A stretch of DNA of 10,186 nt from Bacteroidales bacterium. GTDB taxonomy: Bacteria; Bacteroidota; Bacteroidia; Bacteroidales; JAGOPY01. Below are positions 6,735 through 10,186 of the stretch, one piece after another (position 1 is the first letter of the stretch; each line of letters opens with the position of its first letter). The notes under the pieces are model-generated. The model saw only the letters and a list, made by a program, of their open reading frames with translations. It ran no database searches and was not told where the DNA came from. The translations under genes and the position numbers were made by a program. The stretch lies in contig JALNZD010000071.1 in NCBI GenBank assembly GCA_023229505.1, forward strand, positions 1 to 10,186, read 5' to 3'.

Positions 6735-8969
6735 TTATTCGTTAAACCGGTCGATGCGGGTCACCTTAATGATTTCCTTGATTTTAAGCAGGTTTTCAAG
6801 AAGTTTATTCAGAGTCTGTGTATCATGAAGATAAAGCATGACAGTTCCCTCGGTCATTCCTTCGGATGTATCAAGATGGAAAGAGCGAATATTGATATTA
6901 TGTTTTTCGGTGATCACTTCAGTGACTTTCCTGATAAAGCCTTTTTTATCGACGCCCTGGATCTTAATTCCGGTAAGAAAACCGATTGATTCCTTATTCT
7001 TCCATTTTGCCTTGATGATCTTCTTCCCGTATTTCGACATGAGGTCAATAGCATCTGTGCAGTTAGTCCGGTGTATTTGCATAGACCCCTTTTCATTCAG
7101 AAAACCGACGACATCATCACCGGGAATAGGTCTGCAGCAGCGGGCCATCACATACTTGATCTGAGTAATATCATCGCCAAGTAATAATGATTCCGGTTTC
7201 TCCTTTAATTTTTCCACAATGGTTTCCGCAAGGCTCTTATTGTTGACTGCTTTGGGCTTGATGAATGGCCGGCTGAGATAACTGAAAAGATTTCTCTTTT
7301 CACCTTCCTGGCTGAATTGCCTGACTTCTTCGACCCCCATGTCCCCGTTTGCAAGCATATAATAAAGATCATCCGGGCTGTTGACAGTGTGAAAGTTGAT
7401 AAATTTCTGAACAGTCGCTTTATCGTCAGGGAGGTTGAACTGCTGAAAAAGGGCCCCGAGCTTTTCCTTGCCCAGGATATGCAGCTTTCGCTGCTGATCT
7501 TTAAGATATTGTTTGATGTTGGTTCTTGCTTTTGCCGTAACGGCATATTTTAGCCATTCTGCCTCAGGCATGGTGCTGTTGGAAGATAGTACCTCAACCT
7601 GGTCACCATTTTTCAGCATATTTTTCCGGGATACCAGCACCTGGTTAACCTTAGCGCCGATGCAATGATTTCCGATCTCCGAATGAATAGCATAAGCGAA
7701 ATCCAGAACCGTGGAACCGGCAGGCAGTGTTTTCACATCACCTATGGGCGTGTATGCATAAATCTCCTCGGCAAAAAGGTTTAGCTTGAAATCATCCACA
7801 AAGTCCAGCGCGTCAGTGTCTTCGACGATCAGCATATCCCGGGTTTTTTTAAGCCACTCTTCTAACCCGGTTTCTGTGTCGATCAGGTCTTTGTACTTCC
7901 AATGTGCGGCATAGCCTCTTTCAGCGATGTCATCCATCCGGCCGCTGCGAATCTGGACTTCAACCCAGCGGCCGGTCTGGCTCATTACTGTGGTGTGAAG
8001 GGCCTCATAGCCATTGGCTTTCGGGATGGATATCCAGTCGCGCAACCGGTTGTGGTTTGGGCGGTAATGGTCTGTAATAAAGGAATATACTTTCCAGCAT
8101 TCTGACTTTTCCAACTCAAGGGGCACATCTATCACAATCCTGACAGCAAAAAGATCATAAACCTCTTCGAACGGGATTTCCTTTTTCCTCATTTTCTGCC
8201 AGATGGAGAAAATGCTTTTTTCCCTTGTAAAGATCTGGAACTTCATCCCCTTGCTCCTCATGTCTCTCTTGATCGGGTAGATGAACTTATTGGTAAACCT
8301 CAGACGGTCGGCTTTGGATGCTTCCAGTTTTTGCTGCAGTGAGTGATATATTTCAGGCTCTGTTGCCCTCAGTGAAAGGTCTTCAAGTTCACTTTTGATT
8401 GCGAATAATCCGAGACGATGAGCTAAAGGGGCGAAAAGATAGGTAGTTTCGGAAGAAATTTTCAGTTGTTTATCTTTTGGCAACGCTTCCAGGGTGCGCA
8501 TATTGTGCAGCCGGTCAGCCAGTTTAATCAGAATGACCCTTACATCCTGTGTCAGGGTTAGCAAAATCTTACGGAAATTTTCTGCTTGAGGAGAAACAGA
8601 CGGTTTGTCGATGATCTCTTCAATTTTAGTCAGTCCGTCAATGATCTGGGCCACCTTTTCCCCGAAATGAAACCGGATATCTTCCAGGCTGTAATTAGTA
8701 TCTTCCACGACATCATGCAAGAGGGCGCTAACGATTGATGTTGTGCCGAGGCCGATCTCTCCTGCCACAATGGTAGCTACTTCAATGGGGTGATAAATAT
8801 AAGGCTCTCCCGAATGCCTTCGCATGTCCTTGTGGGCATCTACTGCAAGGTCAAAAGCCCGGCGGACAAGCTTTTTATCAGCCGGGACCTTTGAATTCCA
8901 TACCCTGAGCAAATTACGGTATCGCTTAATGATCTCTTTTTTCTCTATTTCAGGATCGTTGGGAATCAT
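6735..8969 (-). CDS. Bifunctional (p)ppGpp synthetase/hydrolase (RelA/SpoT family)
   Basis: Long RSH enzyme that makes and degrades the stringent-response alarmone: pyrophosphate transfer from ATP to GDP/GTP, and removal of the 3' pyrophosphate. The 744 residues are the normal full length. The HD hydrolase domain is intact: His60, His85-Asp86, Glu89-Asp90 and Asp152 in KLADRLHNMRTL. The synthetase domain is also intact: Asp272 in YDLFAVRIV, the loop RLRDWISIPKANGYEALHT (308-326) and Glu338 in VEVQIRS. RLRD corresponds to the RxKD motif of bifunctional enzymes and not to the ExDD of synthetase-only RelA, so both activities are expected. Then come a TGS domain (about 401-460), a helical region, a Cys-containing region (RCC at 610-612, HRTNC at 633-637) and a C-terminal ACT domain (about 665-744), which in relatives contact the ribosome. 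A matching promoter lies just upstream. Whether it should be named relA, spoT or rel is a matter of convention. Confidence 0.95.
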   Translation of the reverse strand: MIPNDPEIEKKEIIKRYRNLLRVWNSKVPADKKLVRRAFDLAVDAHKDMRRHSGEPYIYHPIEVATIVAGEIGLGTTSIVSALLHDVVEDTNYSLEDIRFHFGEKVAQIIDGLTKIEEIIDKPSVSPQAENFRKILLTLTQDVRVILIKLADRLHNMRTLEALPKDKQLKISSETTYLFAPLAHRLGLFAIKSELEDLSLRATEPEIYHSLQQKLEASKADRLRFTNKFIYPIKRDMRSKGMKFQIFTREKSIFSIWQKMRKKEIPFEEVYDLFAVRIVIDVPLELEKSECWKVYSFITDHYRPNHNRLRDWISIPKANGYEALHTTVMSQTGRWVEVQIRSGRMDDIAERGYAAHWKYKDLIDTETGLEEWLKKTRDMLIVEDTDALDFVDDFKLNLFAEEIYAYTPIGDVKTLPAGSTVLDFAYAIHSEIGNHCIGAKVNQVLVSRKNMLKNGDQVEVLSSNSTMPEAEWLKYAVTAKARTNIKQYLKDQQRKLHILGKEKLGALFQQFNLPDDKATVQKFINFHTVNSPDDLYYMLANGDMGVEEVRQFSQEGEKRNLFSYLSRPFIKPKAVNNKSLAETIVEKLKEKPESLLLGDDITQIKYVMARCCRPIPGDDVVGFLNEKGSMQIHRTNCTDAIDLMSKYGKKIIKAKWKNKESIGFLTGIKIQGVDKKGFIRKVTEVITEKHNINIRSFHLDTSEGMTEGTVMLYLHDTQTLNKLLENLLKIKEIIKVTRIDRFNE

Positions 8970-8994
8970 AGGAAATTTCGACTGTTCATCAGCG

Positions 8995-9023
8995 CAAAGT
9001 TACGAATAAGAAATGATTGCAAA
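8995..9023 (-). promoter_or_regulatory. Promoter of the relA/spoT gene (-33 and -7 elements)
   Basis: On the - strand TTTG (9023-9020), a 17-base spacer and TAACTTTG (9002-8995) match both halves of the Bacteroidota housekeeping promoter (TTTG / TAnnTTTG). The spacer is at the short end of the accepted range. Transcription would start near 8988, giving a leader of about 20 bases before the ATG at 8969. This is the best promoter match in the window and supports the chosen start. Confidence 0.6.
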
Positions 9024-9077
9024 GGCGGCATTCCTGATCATTGTAATTAGCCTGAATAAATTTATTAACCTCCTTTC

Positions 9078-9181
9078 ATTTTAGAAAAAAATGTTGTATA
9101 TTGTAATCGTCAATCCACCCTCCGAAAACAAGATTTATTTCTTCGTCAGGCATTCTATTTTAGAAATGTTGTAATTGTGAT
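9078..9181. repeat. Imperfect direct repeat pair in the relA upstream gap
   Basis: Copy two begins ATTTTAGAAATGTTGTA at 9157-9173. Copy one at 9078-9098 is the same 17 bases plus four extra A's in the A-run. Both are followed by an ATTGTRAT-like stretch (9100-9107 and 9173-9180), making the related units about 31 and 25 bases long. The copies start 79 bases apart. The function is unknown; they could be paired protein-binding sites or a remnant of duplication. Confidence 0.5.
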
Positions 9182-9276
9182 TTTTTGGTATGATGTTATC
9201 ATATCATATTGATTGATAATTCAATTATACTTGGATTTTAATATCAGATCAATTATTAACCTTAATCTAAACCAAA

Positions 9277-10083
9277 ATGAAAAAAGTCTTAAAAATTATC
9301 ATGTTTGTTTTCTTGGTCCCCCTTACCAGTAAGGAACAAATCTATGTTCCATTTCCTGACTCAAATGCAATTTGGAGTGAAGTTTTAACCGATATGCAGC
9401 CATTTGAGATACAAGCTTATCAATACGGAATTTCAGGAGATACATCATTCAATTCCACTTGGTATAAAAAAGTGTATTTATTGAATGACACTGTCTATCC
9501 TCTGGTTCTGGGTCAGTATTGTTGTGCCATAAGGGAAGATAGCCTTAAAAGAATCTATGCTATTGATTGTCAATGTTGTTTTCAACCTTTAAGTGGAGAA
9601 GAGGAAGTCATTCTCTATGATTTTTCAAAATCTGTTGGTGATACGGTTTTGGTTGGTTTGGACGGAACAGACCCTCTCGGAGGATATTATGTAATCGATT
9701 ATATTGACTCGGTGTTGATCGATGGTAATTACCGGAAAACATACCATTTCGTTGACTATGATTACTTAGAATATTGGATTGAAGGAATTGGTAGTACAAG
9801 AGGATTGTTTTCACCATTAACTCCGGTGACAACTGGTTCTCTTAAATGGGAATTAATTTGCTTCAATCAAGATGGTATAGTTAAATATTTAAATCCTGTT
9901 TACAATAGTTGTTTTCCAATTCTTACAGAAATAAATGAAAGGGAAACGGTTATTGACCCTATAAAACTTTGTCCAAATCCAGTGTCTGATGTGAGTATTC
10001 TCGATTTAAGCCTTTCAAATCAGGACTTTACGATTTTGGAAATATATGATGCATTAGGAATCAATACTCCGGTAAATTTTTAA
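9277..10083 (+). CDS. Exported protein with truncated type IX secretion sorting domain
   Basis: A 268-residue protein of unknown function, probably sent across the inner membrane by an N-terminal signal (MKKVLK then the hydrophobic IIMFVFLVPLT, 1-17) and then through the type IX system. The body (YVPFPDSNAIWSE at 23-35, REDS at 86-89, VILYDFSKSVGDTV at 111-124) resembles a common uncharacterised family of Bacteroidota secreted proteins; this is from memory of such sequences, not a search. Residues 228-261 carry the start of a Por sorting domain (KLCPNPVSD at 230-238, then EIYDALG at 255-261), but it stops after GINTPVNF and lacks the final part that normally ends in G-x-Y. A cysteine cluster is present (82, 83, 98, 100, 101). 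The gene is much more AT-rich than its neighbours (15 G/C in the 60 bases at 9841-9900). The ATG at 9277 opens a credible signal peptide. It may be non-functional for secretion. Confidence 0.7.
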   Translation: MKKVLKIIMFVFLVPLTSKEQIYVPFPDSNAIWSEVLTDMQPFEIQAYQYGISGDTSFNSTWYKKVYLLNDTVYPLVLGQYCCAIREDSLKRIYAIDCQCCFQPLSGEEEVILYDFSKSVGDTVLVGLDGTDPLGGYYVIDYIDSVLIDGNYRKTYHFVDYDYLEYWIEGIGSTRGLFSPLTPVTTGSLKWELICFNQDGIVKYLNPVYNSCFPILTEINERETVIDPIKLCPNPVSDVSILDLSLSNQDFTILEIYDALGINTPVNF

Positions 10084-10186
10084 GCAGCTAACCTCCCGAT
10101 GCTCAAACACTCGTCATACAACAGACGGATTTTTTCGCAACTCAGGTCGAGAGCTAACTTTGAAAAAATTAAATCAGTGATATATT
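10080..10186 (-). CDS. Possible 3' end of an unidentified gene, cut by the window edge
   Basis: On the - strand the frame is open from the window edge to a TAA at 10082-10080, giving about 34 residues that end LDLSCEKIRLLYDECLSIG and then RLAA. The segment is predicted to be helical and amphipathic, and is less AT-rich than the gene next to it. No family is recognised. The + strand is also open here (from an ATG at 10099), so coding direction is uncertain. The stop overlaps the stop of the exported-protein gene in the bases TTAA. It could be the C-terminus of a transposase or another inserted gene, but nothing in the visible residues proves that. Confidence 0.25.
   Translation of the reverse strand, partial: YITDLIFSKLALDLSCEKIRLLYDECLSIGRLAA

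Larger units (their letters stand above)
8970..9276. other. 307-bp AT-rich intergenic region between divergent genes
   Basis: No gene supported. It holds the relA promoter at its left end, an imperfect direct repeat (9078-9108 and 9157-9181), and near the right end a short inverted repeat ATTGA-TAAT-TCAAT (9212-9225). Directly after that is TATACTTG (9226-9233), one mismatch from TAnnTTTG, which is a weak promoter candidate for the exported-protein gene 44 bases further on. No terminator or RNA gene was recognised. Confidence 0.5.

Noticed and set aside
9206..9228. Fur box upstream of the exported-protein gene
   Set aside because: It contains one GATAAT hexamer, but the flanking hexamers match the classic 19-bp box poorly.

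Overview
The window looks like a piece of a Bacteroidota chromosome, probably from a Bacteroidales-like lineage. Four things point there. Promoter-like sites match the Bacteroidota housekeeping sigma consensus (TAnnTTTG at -7, TTTG at -33). None of the start codons has a usable Shine-Dalgarno sequence. NusA is the short form and IF-2 has the long Bacteroidota-type N-terminus. The last gene encodes a protein with the beginning of a type IX secretion (Por) C-terminal sorting domain.

Layout. Positions 140-4834 (+ strand) hold the conserved translation/transcription cluster rimP-nusA-infB: 30S maturation factor, transcription elongation/antitermination factor and initiation factor IF-2. A near-perfect -7 element between nusA and infB suggests that infB also has its own promoter. 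Positions 4831-8969 (- strand) hold a second cluster, transcribed relA/spoT -> fur-family regulator -> purA, that is, (p)ppGpp synthetase/hydrolase, a Fur/PerR-type metalloregulator and adenylosuccinate synthetase. The two clusters converge tail to tail and their stop codons overlap in the four bases TTAG (4831-4834). A good -33/-7 promoter lies just upstream of relA. A further -7 element and an 18-bp perfect palindrome lie in the relA-fur gap.

From about 9000 the composition changes. A 307-bp AT-rich gap holds the relA promoter and an imperfect direct repeat. It is followed by an AT-rich gene (9277-10083) for an exported protein whose sorting domain breaks off early. The last ~100 bases do not continue that domain in any forward frame. 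They can be read as the 3' end of a different gene on the - strand that runs off the window.

How the genes fit together: the left cluster is core information processing. The right cluster joins the stringent-response enzyme to a GTP-consuming purine branch-point enzyme that (p)ppGpp is known to inhibit in other bacteria, with a metal/redox-type repressor between them. No rRNA, tRNA, CRISPR array, complete mobile element or clear intrinsic terminator was seen. I did not find a convincing new defence or mobile system; the points most worth a second look are the relA-fur-purA arrangement with its palindrome, the Fur protein without its structural zinc cysteines, and the broken end of the secreted protein gene.
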